Assembly: GCF_900103815.1 (NCBI RefSeq)
Contig: NZ_FNHZ01000002.1
Location: 248,001 to 312,000 of the forward strand
Reading direction: 5' to 3'
Origin: Lachnospira pectinoschiza
GTDB taxonomy: Bacteria; Bacillota; Clostridia; Lachnospirales; Lachnospiraceae
Length of the DNA stretch: 64,000 nt
Below the pieces are notes generated by a model, which saw nothing but the letters and a program-made list of their open reading frames with translations, did no database searches and was not told the DNA's origin. Within the stretch, counting starts at the first letter, position 1. The number at the start of each line of letters is the position of its first letter. Made by a program: the position numbers and the translations under genes. This document shows, piece by piece, positions 18,139 to 26,824 of the stretch.

Positions 18139-18951
18139 CTAATCTACATTTTTATCATAAATAATTTTAAGTCCCTTAATTAAAAGCTCAGGATCTTCAA
18201 TAATCTTCTCTTCACAATTAGGAATTACAACTTTTGCAAGTCCGCCAGTTGCCACAACCTTTGCCTCTGGCTTTCCATTTTTACCAAAGCCAGCTTCACG
18301 CGAAAGACGGCGAATCATTCCGTCGATACAAGCTGCATTTCCATAAACAAGGCCAGACTTCATACAATCTACAGTATTCTTTGCGATTGACTTTTCCGGT
18401 GCCTCAAGGGAAATCTTAGGTAACTGTGCTGTTCTTGAAACTAGGGAATCATGAGATACTCTAATTCCTGGTAAAATCGCACCACCGATGTAATTAGCCT
18501 TCTCATCCACCACACTAATTGTTGTAGCTGTTCCAAGGTCAATAATAATTACTGGTGCGCCGTATTCATGAATAGCTCCCACTGCATCAACGATTAAATC
18601 AGAACCTACTTGACGAGGCTGATCCATAAGGATATTTAGGCCTGTCTTAATGCCAGGGCCTACAATCATAGGAACCACGCCTACTGTCTTAATTACTGCC
18701 TCTTTAATGATATTAACTAAAGATGGCACAACTGAGGAAATAATTGAACCCTTAATGTCCTCAGGCTTTATATTATATAATTCAAGAACCGTCTTAAAAC
18801 CTATTGCATACTCAAGCTCCGTCTTTGATGGGTCTGTAGATAATCTCTCCTCAAAAATTACACGGTCATTATCCACACATCCAACTACAATGTTAGTGTT
18901 ACCCATGTCTATGGCAAGAATCATTCCTGCCTCATTCTTTCTAGTCTTCAT
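18139..18951 (-). CDS. coaX: Type III pantothenate kinase
   Basis: About 270 residues. LAIDMGNTNIVVG is the phosphate-binding motif, with GSDLIVDAVGA, IDLGTATTISVVD and GGAILPGI following. It catalyses the first step of CoA synthesis and is usually insensitive to CoA feedback. The start at 18951 follows CGGAGAG by 5 bases. The alternative ATG at 18924 (MILAIDMGNTN) matches the usual family start and also has a GAGG upstream, so the exact N-terminus is uncertain. It starts 2 bases after the mtaB stop. Confidence 0.93.
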   Translation of the reverse strand: MKTRKNEAGMILAIDMGNTNIVVGCVDNDRVIFEERLSTDPSKTELEYAIGFKTVLELYNIKPEDIKGSIISSVVPSLVNIIKEAVIKTVGVVPMIVGPGIKTGLNILMDQPRQVGSDLIVDAVGAIHEYGAPVIIIDLGTATTISVVDEKANYIGGAILPGIRVSHDSLVSRTAQLPKISLEAPEKSIAKNTVDCMKSGLVYGNAACIDGMIRRLSREAGFGKNGKPEAKVVATGGLAKVVIPNCEEKIIEDPELLIKGLKIIYDKNVD

Positions 18952-18953
18952 AT

Positions 18954-20372
18954 TTACTCTCCGATAATTGAGCAAAGAACTGTCTCGTTATCGCTCATTA
19001 AACTTTTTGCTTTAATTTTTACAATAGTATTAACTATTTTATCTTCACTTACTATAGAATAACCTTTAAATGCCTCTTTTTCAATAGCTACACGAATATA
19101 ATTCTTAGTATAACCTGTATAATATTCCTTATCATCAATTGTAACTAACTCCTCAATTAAGACATCAGCAAACTTAGTATTCTCAAGGAAATCCTTTCTA
19201 TAAGCCAAAGAATTAACCTTTGTCATAAGTAAAAGTGAATTACTTCTCTTATTTTTATCCTTACCGTTTACCTGAGCCGGCATCTTATCAGCAACCGTAC
19301 CCTTTCTTCTTGAGTATTTGAAAATGTGCATCTCATAGAAGTTTACCTTCTTTAGGTACTCATAAGTCTCATTAAAGTCCTCATCTGTCTCCCCTGGGAA
19401 ACCAACAATAATATCTGTTGTAAGGGCTGGTTTATCAAGATATTTACGAAGTCTTTCAACACCCTCCATAAATTCCTTAGTATCGTATTTTCTATTCATA
19501 GCCTTTAGAGTCTTATCATTTCCACTTTGAAGGGATAGATGAAAATGTGGACATAGCTTAGGCATTTTCGCAATTTCCTTAGCAAATTCTTCTGTAATTA
19601 CTCTTGGCTCAAGTGAGGAAAGTCTGATTCTTTCAATTCCATCAATCTCATTGATAGCCTTAATTACATCAAGAAGGCCTATATGGGCTGTTGCATTTTC
19701 ATTAGCAAGATAATCGTCGCTAGCTAGACCCTTATCGCTTTCCTTTACAAAGTCAAGGCCGTAACTTGTAATGTGAATACCAGTTAAAACCACTTCCTTA
19801 AAGCCTTTAGCTGCCAAGCCCTTAACTTCCTCAACAATATCTGAAATCTGTCTACTTCTGATTCTTCCACGAACGTATGGAATAATGCAGTAAGAGCAGA
19901 ACTGATTACAACCATCCTGAATCTTTATGTAGGCTCTAGTATGCTCAGATACTGTCTCGATTGTAAGATTCTCATAATTTGAATCCTTATTTATATCATT
20001 CATGAAAACGTTGCAAGTGCTGTCCTTATAGTATTCCTCTAAGGCCTCAACAACGCTAAATTTTCTATTATTACCAATTACAATATCAACGCACTCGTCA
20101 GCAATAACTCCTGCGCTATCTGATTCAACGTAACAACCGCAGGCGATAACCACCGACTCTGGGTTCATTTTCTTAGCCTTATGAAGCATCTGACGAGACT
20201 TTCTATCGGCTATATTAGTAACGGAACAAGTATTGATTACATAGACATCAGCTAAAACATCCTCCTTAAAAGGGACGATCTCATAGCCCGCCTTTCTAAA
20301 CAACTCTTCCATTGATTCTGTTTCATATGAATTAACCTTGCAACCAAGGCTATGTAATGCTACTTTTTTCAC
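18954..20372 (-). CDS. mtaB: tRNA (N6-L-threonylcarbamoyladenosine-37-C2)-methylthiotransferase
   Basis: 472 residues. The N-terminal MTTase domain has LGCKVN (Cys11), NTCSVT (Cys49) and CGC. The radical SAM cluster is CNQFCSYC (Cys155, 159, 162), followed by IPYVRGRIRSR, and a C-terminal TRAM domain ends the protein. It adds methylthio to t6A37 of tRNAs that read ANN codons. It heads the coaX-coaBC run on the minus strand. MtaB is favoured over MiaB or RimO by the opening KVALHSLGCKVN; this is family knowledge. Confidence 0.93.
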   Translation of the reverse strand: MKKVALHSLGCKVNSYETESMEELFRKAGYEIVPFKEDVLADVYVINTCSVTNIADRKSRQMLHKAKKMNPESVVIACGCYVESDSAGVIADECVDIVIGNNRKFSVVEALEEYYKDSTCNVFMNDINKDSNYENLTIETVSEHTRAYIKIQDGCNQFCSYCIIPYVRGRIRSRQISDIVEEVKGLAAKGFKEVVLTGIHITSYGLDFVKESDKGLASDDYLANENATAHIGLLDVIKAINEIDGIERIRLSSLEPRVITEEFAKEIAKMPKLCPHFHLSLQSGNDKTLKAMNRKYDTKEFMEGVERLRKYLDKPALTTDIIVGFPGETDEDFNETYEYLKKVNFYEMHIFKYSRRKGTVADKMPAQVNGKDKNKRSNSLLLMTKVNSLAYRKDFLENTKFADVLIEELVTIDDKEYYTGYTKNYIRVAIEKEAFKGYSIVSEDKIVNTIVKIKAKSLMSDNETVLCSIIGE

Positions 20373-20469
20373 TAAATTCCTCTTTTCAAAAATGTATTCT
20401 CTATGTTATTATTTTAACAACCCACAACTAAGTTAGAATCTATCTAGTCTCTAAAATAAATTTTACTAG

Positions 20470-20498
20470 TTGACAGTAAGATTTTTAGTGGCTAGAAT
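20470..20498 (+). promoter_or_regulatory. Promoter of the HPr-like gene
   Basis: TTGACA (20470-20475), 17 bases, TAGAAT (20493-20498). Transcription would start near 20505, leaving a short leader before the AGGAGGT ribosome site. A strong promoter-like match. Confidence 0.75.
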
Positions 20499-20530
20499 GA
20501 TTATATAAAATAATGTAGGAGGTAGACAAA

Positions 20531-20764
20531 ATGAAGACTGTTCAGATTTCATTAAACTCTATTGATAAAGTTAAGTCTTTCGTTAATGATATCACTAAGT
20601 TCGATGTTGACTTTGATTTAGTTTCTGGTAGATACGTAATTGACGCTAAGTCAATCATGGGTATTTTCTCTCTTGACCTTTCAAAGCCAATCGACCTTAA
20701 TATCCACGCAGAGAACGACATTGATACAATTCTTTCTGTATTAAAGCCATATATCGTTGAATAA
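20531..20764 (+). CDS. HPr-like protein without the phospho-accepting histidine
   Basis: 77 residues, close to the 85-90 of HPr. AKSIMGIFSLDLSKPIDL matches the regulatory-serine region of HPr (Ser41 here, equivalent to Ser46). The N-terminal active-site loop, normally G-x-H-A-R-P-A, is missing: residues 9-18 read NSIDKVKSFV and contain no His at all. It therefore cannot carry phosphate from enzyme I in the normal way, but could still act through the Ser side or as a binding protein. It has its own promoter, a strong ribosome site and a strong terminator. Crh of Bacillus is a comparable His-less HPr relative. Confidence 0.75.
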   Translation: MKTVQISLNSIDKVKSFVNDITKFDVDFDLVSGRYVIDAKSIMGIFSLDLSKPIDLNIHAENDIDTILSVLKPYIVE

Positions 20765-20776
20765 TATTATTAACTA

Positions 20777-20808
20777 AGCCCCAGCCCTTAAAGGCTGGGG
20801 CTTTTTTT
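20777..20808 (+). terminator. Rho-independent terminator
   Basis: AGCCCCAGCC pairs with GGCTGGGGCT around a short loop, followed by seven T. It ends the HPr-like gene. Confidence 0.93.
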
Positions 20809-20810
20809 AC

Positions 20811-20890
20811 AAGGGGGAACATCATGCATTAAAATTGCCTTCGGCAATCAGCATGATGCTACATAATAACTAGTTTCACTAGTTATTACA
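20811..20890. repeat. Double-hairpin element (E2)
   Basis: P1 CATCATGC (20820-20827) pairs with GCATGATG (20851-20858) around the bulge ATTAAA and the inner hairpin ATTGCC-TTC-GGCAAT. CTACA follows, then P2 TAATAACTAGT (20864-20874) pairing with ACTAGTTATTA (20878-20888). It fills the whole gap between the convergent HPr-like and thiI genes and touches the thiI stop codon. Confidence 0.85.
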
Positions 20891-22072
20891 TTACTCACAA
20901 ACTATTTTTTCGACTGTGCTCATTGCTCTTTCATACATTTCGTCTATAACTTCATCTAAATTGTGTTCGTGTCTCTTAATTACACTTAAGTTTGGCTTTG
21001 TTACTGGATGTTTAGCAACAAAGATTGTACAGCAATCTTCGTAAGGTAAGATTGATGTCTCGTATGTTCCAATCTTTTCTGAGATATCGATGATATCCTG
21101 CTTATCAAAAGCAATAACTGGTCTAAATACTGGAAGTGTACAAACTTCGTTAGTACATGTAAGGCTGGCCATTGTCTGAGATGCAACCTGTCCGATTGAC
21201 TCACCTGTTACTAAGCCGTTACAACCGCTCTGCTTTGCTAAGTCTTCTGAAATCTTCATCATTAAACGTCTCATGATGATTGTTAATTCGTCATGTGGAC
21301 ATTTTTCATAAATAGCTAACTGAATCTCAGTGAAATCTACTACGTTAAGTGTGATAGGACCTGCATACTTAGAAACGATCTTAGCAAGGTCAACAACCTT
21401 CTGCTTTGCACGTTCTGAAGTGTATGGAGGTGCATGGAAATATGTTGCTTCAATTTCAACACCACGCTTTGCAACCATGTAAGCTGCAACTGGGCTATCG
21501 ATACCGCCTGATAAAAGAACCATTGCCTTACCTGCAGTTCCGATTGGCATTCCACCAGGACCAGGGATTTCAATTGAGTAAATGTTAATGATTTCTCTAA
21601 TTTCAACCTGAACTAAAACTTCTGGATTATGTACATCAACCTTTGTTTCAGGGAAGGCTGTAAGAATAGCCTCACCTAAATCCATGTTGATTTCCATAGA
21701 GTTCTTTGGATAGTTCTTTCTTGCACGACGTGACTCTACCTTAAAGGTAAAGTTCTTATCTTCATAAGCCTTGCCAATATAGTCAACTACGTGAGCTGCT
21801 AAATCTTCAAAGCCATTATCTTCAATCTGAACTACAGGGCAAATTCCATGAATACCAAATACTCTTGAAAGTGCCTCAATAGTCTCATCATAATCATAAG
21901 AATCAGATAAAACCTTAGCATAGATTCTACCCTGTCTCTTAATAACATCAAATTCACCCTCTACATTTTTTAAAGCGTGCTTGATCTGTCTAACTAAAGC
22001 GTCTTCGAAAAGGTAACGATTCTTACCCTTAACGCCAATTTCACCATACTTAATTAAAAAAGCCTTGTACAT
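20891..22072 (-). CDS. thiI: tRNA 4-thiouridine synthase ThiI, short form
   Basis: 393 residues. A ferredoxin-like and THUMP domain (residues about 1-165) is followed by the PP-loop SGGIDSP (residues 188-194). There is no C-terminal rhodanese domain, so sulfur must be handed over in another way, as in most Firmicutes. It makes s4U8 in tRNA and may serve thiamine thiazole synthesis. The neighbouring cysteine desulfurase gene, 48 bases upstream, is the likely sulfur donor. Confidence 0.95.
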   Translation of the reverse strand: MYKAFLIKYGEIGVKGKNRYLFEDALVRQIKHALKNVEGEFDVIKRQGRIYAKVLSDSYDYDETIEALSRVFGIHGICPVVQIEDNGFEDLAAHVVDYIGKAYEDKNFTFKVESRRARKNYPKNSMEINMDLGEAILTAFPETKVDVHNPEVLVQVEIREIINIYSIEIPGPGGMPIGTAGKAMVLLSGGIDSPVAAYMVAKRGVEIEATYFHAPPYTSERAKQKVVDLAKIVSKYAGPITLNVVDFTEIQLAIYEKCPHDELTIIMRRLMMKISEDLAKQSGCNGLVTGESIGQVASQTMASLTCTNEVCTLPVFRPVIAFDKQDIIDISEKIGTYETSILPYEDCCTIFVAKHPVTKPNLSVIKRHEHNLDEVIDEMYERAMSTVEKIVCE

Positions 22073-22094
22073 ATTGTTTCCTTTCTTCTTAGTA

Positions 22095-22118
22095 CTAAAC
22101 TGCTAAAGCAGTTGCGAC
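22095..22118. repeat. Single hairpin resembling the P2 module
   Basis: AACTGCT-AAA-GCAGTT followed by GCGACA lies in the 48-base gap between thiI and the cysteine desulfurase gene. The AAA loop and the GCGACA tail match the P2 part of element E1. It may be a solo remnant of the family. Confidence 0.5.
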
Positions 22119-22120
22119 AA

Positions 22121-23278
22121 TTACTTTCTAACAAATCTACGTAACTGAGGCACCAATGTATTTAAAACATCAAGTGCATAATCAATTTCTTCGATGCTTG
22201 TTTCATAGTTAAAGCTAAATCTTATTGTTGAATCTAATAGGTTATTAGCAAGTCCAATAGCCACTAAAGTATTGCTAAGACCTGGCTTGTTTGAAGAACA
22301 AGCTGAACCTGAAGATACGTAGATGTTCTTTTCCTCAAGGGCATGAAGTAAAACTTCTGCTCTAACATCCTTAAAACTAGCTGAAACTATCTGAGGAGCT
22401 GACTCTCCGTCTCTCTTACTGTTAATCTGCACATCTTCCATCTTTTCAAGACCATCAATTAAATGATCCTTAACTTCGTAGAGATGTTCAATTTTCTTAT
22501 CAAAATCACTATTATAGATGAGTTCAACAGCCTTTCCAAGACCTGCGATTGCTGGAACATTTTCAGTACCAGAACGCATACCCTTTTGCTGTCCACCTCC
22601 GTAAATAATAGGCTTGATGCGAGTCTTGTCCTTTATATACAAAAATCCTGAGCCCTTAGGGCCATGAATCTTGTGACCACTTACTGATAAAAGGTCGATG
22701 CCAAGCTTTTTGGGGTAAATTCTAAACTTACCGTAAGACTGAATAGCATCCACATGATAAATAATATCTGGATTGTATTCTTTAACGATACGTCCGATTT
22801 CTTCAATTGGCTCAATGGCACCAATTTCATTGTTAACGTGCATACAGCTAACTAAAATTGTTTCCTCGTCAAGAGCTTCCTTTAAAGCCTCTAAATCCAC
22901 AATACCCTCTGAGTTTACAGGGAGGTAAGTTACTCTAAAGCCTTCTCTTTCAAGAAAATTGAAAGGCTCCTTAACTGAGGCATGCTCAACTGAGCTAACA
23001 ATTAAGTGATTACCTCTACGCTTATTAGCCATGGCAGTTCCTATAATTGCTGTATTGTTAGATTCTGTTCCACCTGATGTGAAAAGAATCTCTTTATCTA
23101 ATACCTTAAGGCTCTTAGCAATAATGCTTGCTGCTTCCTTAACGTAGTTTTCAGCTTCCACACCCTTCATATGCTTAGCCGATGGGTTACCGTAGTTAAC
23201 CTGCATGGCCTCAATCATAATCTGCACAACAGGATCTGCTGTACGTGTAGTTGCTGAATTATCTAAATACGCTTCCAT
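22121..23278 (-). CDS. Cysteine desulfurase (NifS/IscS-like)
   Basis: 385 residues. It opens YLDNSATTRTADPV. The PLP-binding Lys is in SGHKIHGPKG (Lys203) and the catalytic Cys in VSSGSACSSN (Cys327). It converts cysteine to alanine and a persulfide. The pairing with thiI indicates use for tRNA thiolation, as with NifZ-ThiI in Bacillus. It may also feed the Suf-type or IscU-like systems elsewhere in the window, since no other desulfurase is seen here. Confidence 0.92.
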   Translation of the reverse strand: MEAYLDNSATTRTADPVVQIMIEAMQVNYGNPSAKHMKGVEAENYVKEAASIIAKSLKVLDKEILFTSGGTESNNTAIIGTAMANKRRGNHLIVSSVEHASVKEPFNFLEREGFRVTYLPVNSEGIVDLEALKEALDEETILVSCMHVNNEIGAIEPIEEIGRIVKEYNPDIIYHVDAIQSYGKFRIYPKKLGIDLLSVSGHKIHGPKGSGFLYIKDKTRIKPIIYGGGQQKGMRSGTENVPAIAGLGKAVELIYNSDFDKKIEHLYEVKDHLIDGLEKMEDVQINSKRDGESAPQIVSASFKDVRAEVLLHALEEKNIYVSSGSACSSNKPGLSNTLVAIGLANNLLDSTIRFSFNYETSIEEIDYALDVLNTLVPQLRRFVRK

Positions 23279-23341
23279 TTTTCACACTCCAAATCTCGTA
23301 ACTATCTAATGTCGCGATTAAATATTTCTTTAAAAATGTCT

Positions 23342-24085
23342 TTATTCTTCAAAATTATACATAAGCACGCTCATAAGCATAAGGCCTGCAGTTTCAGTTC
23401 TAAGAATTCTCTTTCCTAGAGTAACTATCTCGCAACCTGCCTCAATAGCCCTATCAAGCTCGTCTCTATCAAAGCCGCCTTCAGGACCTATAAAAATGCC
23501 CACCTTATCACCAGGCTTTATAGAATTAACCACATCCTTAGTATGTGCCATTCCATCAGCACATTCGTAAGGAAGTATTAACTTATCAAGCTTTCCAGCT
23601 TCTTTTAGTGCTTCTGTAAAAGACATTGGTGATTCCACCTTAGGAATAATGCTTCTTTTACTCTGCTTAGCAGCACTTAAAGAAATCTCATTCCATCGTT
23701 TTATTTTATTGTCTGCCTTCTTTTTGTCAAGCTTAACGATGCATCTTTTCATAGATACAGGGTAAAAGCCAGTCATACCGAGTTCGACACATTTTTGAAT
23801 AATAAGTTCCATCTTATCTTGCTTAGGTAAACCCTGAAAGAGATAAACCTCAATTGGAAGTTCATTAGTCTTCTCACGTTTCTCCTTAATTGTTACCCTT
23901 ACAAGCTCATCTGAGAGGCTATCAATAAGGCAAGAATAATCAAGATTATCTCCTGTACTAACTAAGACTTCGTCGCCTGTCTTTAGTCGCAGTACATTTT
24001 TAATATGATTAACATCTCCACCAACTATATCAATATAGCCTTCCTCTTCAAATGTGTTCTCATGTTCTGCAAAAAAATGATACAT
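23342..24085 (-). CDS. rsmE: 16S rRNA (uracil-1498-N3)-methyltransferase
   Basis: 247 residues with a PUA-like N-terminal domain and a SPOUT (trefoil-knot) C-terminal domain. The signatures are KMELIIQKCVELGM, IGPEGGFDRDE and LGKRILRTETAGL. It methylates U1498 of 16S rRNA. The gap to prmA is 15 bases, a common pairing in bacteria. Confidence 0.95.
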   Translation of the reverse strand: MYHFFAEHENTFEEEGYIDIVGGDVNHIKNVLRLKTGDEVLVSTGDNLDYSCLIDSLSDELVRVTIKEKREKTNELPIEVYLFQGLPKQDKMELIIQKCVELGMTGFYPVSMKRCIVKLDKKKADNKIKRWNEISLSAAKQSKRSIIPKVESPMSFTEALKEAGKLDKLILPYECADGMAHTKDVVNSIKPGDKVGIFIGPEGGFDRDELDRAIEAGCEIVTLGKRILRTETAGLMLMSVLMYNFEE

Positions 24086-24100
24086 AGTCTACACCAACCT

Positions 24101-25060
24101 TTAGTTTGCTCTTCTTGCTGTAACATTTACCCATTCACCATCATGGTTAACTTCAACGATTTCAAGGTGAGGATTCTTCTCAAATGCAGTAACAACCTCT
24201 TCTTCCTTGCTATCGATGATACCTGATGTAATGAAGTAAGCGCCAACTTTCATATGCTCGTGAATGCATGTTGAGAGAGGTTCAAGTACATCTGCTAAAA
24301 TGTTAGCGCAGACGATATCGTACTTCTCGTAACCGCAAGCATCCTTAATTGCCTTGTCATCAATAATATTACCTTCAATGACCTCTAACTGGCTGTGAGA
24401 AATGTCATTCTGGTCAGCATTTTCATGACTTGCAATAATAGCATTAGGATCAAGATCTGTTCCAAAGGCATGACCTGCGCCATACTTAAGAGCAACTACT
24501 GATAAGATACCGCTACCACAGCCTACATCTAAAACTTCGTCCCCTGACTTAACATACTTTTGAAGCTGTCTAATTACAAGACGAGTTGTTTCGTGGGAAC
24601 CTGTACCAAAGGCAGTTCCTGGATCTATTGAAAGAATAGGATGTCCCTTCATCTCTTCAGTTACCTCTTCCCAAGTTGGCTTAATGTAGAGGTCGCCGAT
24701 GTTAAAGGTATGCCAGTACTGCTTCCAGTTGTTAATCCAATCCTTATCCTCTGTCTCTGATTCAGTGATTGTACCTTCACCTACATTACAAAAGATACGT
24801 AGGCTCTCGATTTCATCCTTAACCTTATCTAAGATTGTATGGTCATCATCCTCTGAGTCAAGATAGAAGTTAACAACTGCGCTTCCATCATCTTCTGGCA
24901 AATCTGGAATAAAATCAACAAACATAGATTTAGCCTCTTCCTTAGTTAACTGAACGTTGTCACAGATTTCGATTCCTTCAATTCCAAGTTCCGATAAAGA
25001 AGCACTGATTAAATCCACCGCTTCAGTTGTAGTTTTTATTGAATATTTATTCCACTTCAT
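24101..25060 (-). CDS. prmA: Ribosomal protein L11 methyltransferase
   Basis: 319 residues. The N-terminal L11-binding domain is followed by the class I methyltransferase domain, with DPGTAFGTGSHETT, VLDVGCGSGIL and CANILADVL. It trimethylates ribosomal protein L11. It leads the operon prmA-rsmE-cysteine desulfurase-thiI, whose promoter appears to lie at 25162-25190. Confidence 0.95.
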   Translation of the reverse strand: MKWNKYSIKTTTEAVDLISASLSELGIEGIEICDNVQLTKEEAKSMFVDFIPDLPEDDGSAVVNFYLDSEDDDHTILDKVKDEIESLRIFCNVGEGTITESETEDKDWINNWKQYWHTFNIGDLYIKPTWEEVTEEMKGHPILSIDPGTAFGTGSHETTRLVIRQLQKYVKSGDEVLDVGCGSGILSVVALKYGAGHAFGTDLDPNAIIASHENADQNDISHSQLEVIEGNIIDDKAIKDACGYEKYDIVCANILADVLEPLSTCIHEHMKVGAYFITSGIIDSKEEEVVTAFEKNPHLEIVEVNHDGEWVNVTARRAN

Positions 25061-25097
25061 CCTTATTTCTCCATTTCTTTTTATTACATAAAAACTA

Positions 25098-25142
25098 CAA
25101 GCCCCAATAAAATCTATTTAAAGTAAATAGTATCAGGGCTTG
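25098..25142 (-). terminator. Terminator or leader hairpin upstream of prmA
   Basis: CAAGCCC (25098-25104) pairs with GGGCTTG (25136-25142), with an inner CTATTTA-TAAATAG stem. On the minus strand it is followed by GTAGTTTTT. It can end the M18 peptidase transcript. Because a promoter lies just upstream, it would also sit in the prmA leader. Confidence 0.65.
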
Positions 25143-25161
25143 CATTAAATTAAGCTATCTA

Positions 25162-25190
25162 ATTTTAACCTAAAGATAAGTATATATCAA
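25162..25190 (-). promoter_or_regulatory. Promoter of the prmA operon
   Basis: Minus strand: TTGATA (25185-25190), 17 bases, TAAAAT (25162-25167). It lies directly after the stop codon of the upstream peptidase gene. Confidence 0.55.
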
Positions 25191-25196
25191 GTGATT

Positions 25197-26582
25197 TTAA
25201 GCATCCTTTAAGAAGGCTTCATAACACTTAAGAGCTTCCCAAAGGTCAGCCTTTGAAATAATCTCATGTGGAGCATGCATGTTAAGAACTGCAATACCAC
25301 TATCGATTACGTTCATATCGAGGTTAGCTAAGATGTAAGCGATTGTTCCGCCGCCACCTGCATCTACCTTACCAAGTTCAGCTGTCTGGAAGTTAACCTT
25401 GTTATCATCGCAGATCTTTCTAATCTTAGCAACATACTCAGCTGAAGCATCGTTAGAACCTGACTTACCACGAGCGCCTGTGTACTTATTAAATACAACA
25501 CCACGGCCAAAGTAAGCTGAATTCTTCTTCTCAAATACTGATGCATAGTTTGGATCAAATGCAGCTGAAACATCAGAGCTTAACATAAATGAGTTAGCAA
25601 GTGCTCTTCTAAGCTTGAGATCAGAATAATCTCCGCATCTATCCATAAGTTCAGCGACCATATTTTCAAAGAACTTAGACTGCATACCTGTAGCACCTAC
25701 AGATCCGATTTCTTCCTTATCAACAAGGATACAAACACCAGTCTTTTTTAAGTTCTGTGAGTTAAATAAAGCGATGAGTGATGGGTAAGAACAAGACTTA
25801 TCATCATGACCGTAACCCATAATCATTGATCTATCTAAACCGTAATCTCTAGCAGGACCTGCTGGAACCATTGTAAGTTCAGCTGATAAGAAGTCCTCTT
25901 CTTCGATATTGTACTTTTCCTTAAGGATATTTAAGATGTTCTTCTTAACTAATTCCTTCTCGTCTTCTTCGCCTTCTGCTGGCATGCTACCAACTAAAAC
26001 ATCAAGGGCTTCACCTTCAACAACCTTGCTACCCTTCTTTTCCATCTGCTCAGCAGCTAAATGGATAAGTAAGTCAGATACACCAAGAACTGGGTCAGAT
26101 GGATCTTCACCAACAGTAACATCAATTACTGAACCGTCCTTTAATGCAACTACACCGTGAAGTGCAAGAGGTGTTGCTGTCCACTGATACTTCTTAACAC
26201 CGCCATAGTAGTGAGTATCAAGTAAAACAAGTTCTGTATCTTCATATAATGGGTTCTGCTTAATATCAAGTCTTGGTGAATCAATATGAGCACCTAAAAT
26301 GTTCATACCATTCTCAAGCGGCTCTTCACCGATGTTAAATAACACGATAGCCTTCTTCATATTAACTGCATAAACCTTATCGCCAGCCTTTAAAGTCTTG
26401 CCAGCCTTAATAACTTCATTTAAATCTTCATAACCAGCTGCCTTAGCGAGCTTAACAGATTCTGTTACGCACTCTCTTTCTACCTTAGCCTTGCTAATGA
26501 ACTGTCTATAATCTTCTGCAAAATCAAAAACAGCTTTCTTAGTAGCAGCATCGTATGTCTTCCAAGCATTAGCTCTTTCCAT
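25197..26582 (-). CDS. M18 family aminopeptidase
   Basis: 461 residues. The metal ligands and catalytic residues are in LGAHIDSPRLD, YGHDDKSCS, DKEEIGSVGATG and the C-terminal NMHAPHEIISK. M18 enzymes are dodecameric zinc aminopeptidases of the cytoplasm that trim acidic or neutral N-termini. The start at 26582 (MERANAWKTY) has AGGAGG upstream; a longer frame would need TTG. The gene stands alone between a 240-base upstream gap and the prmA promoter. Confidence 0.93.
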   Translation of the reverse strand: MERANAWKTYDAATKKAVFDFAEDYRQFISKAKVERECVTESVKLAKAAGYEDLNEVIKAGKTLKAGDKVYAVNMKKAIVLFNIGEEPLENGMNILGAHIDSPRLDIKQNPLYEDTELVLLDTHYYGGVKKYQWTATPLALHGVVALKDGSVIDVTVGEDPSDPVLGVSDLLIHLAAEQMEKKGSKVVEGEALDVLVGSMPAEGEEDEKELVKKNILNILKEKYNIEEEDFLSAELTMVPAGPARDYGLDRSMIMGYGHDDKSCSYPSLIALFNSQNLKKTGVCILVDKEEIGSVGATGMQSKFFENMVAELMDRCGDYSDLKLRRALANSFMLSSDVSAAFDPNYASVFEKKNSAYFGRGVVFNKYTGARGKSGSNDASAEYVAKIRKICDDNKVNFQTAELGKVDAGGGGTIAYILANLDMNVIDSGIAVLNMHAPHEIISKADLWEALKCYEAFLKDA

Positions 26583-26824
26583 AATCAATTTCCTCCTAGT
26601 TCCAATCCCAAAAAGGATCTAAATGTGTTTTGAAAAATTCTATCAAGCATTCTTGCTTAAATTGAAAGTTATAATCATTAAAAATCATAACAGTTACAAG
26701 TTTACTATTGAATTTTTAACTTGTAAAGTCAGCTTTTTGTATATAATAATTAGTATCTACTAACTAATGTAAGGCAAAACACATCTAATGTCCAATTAAG
26801 ATTTTCTAAACTAATAAGGAAAAT

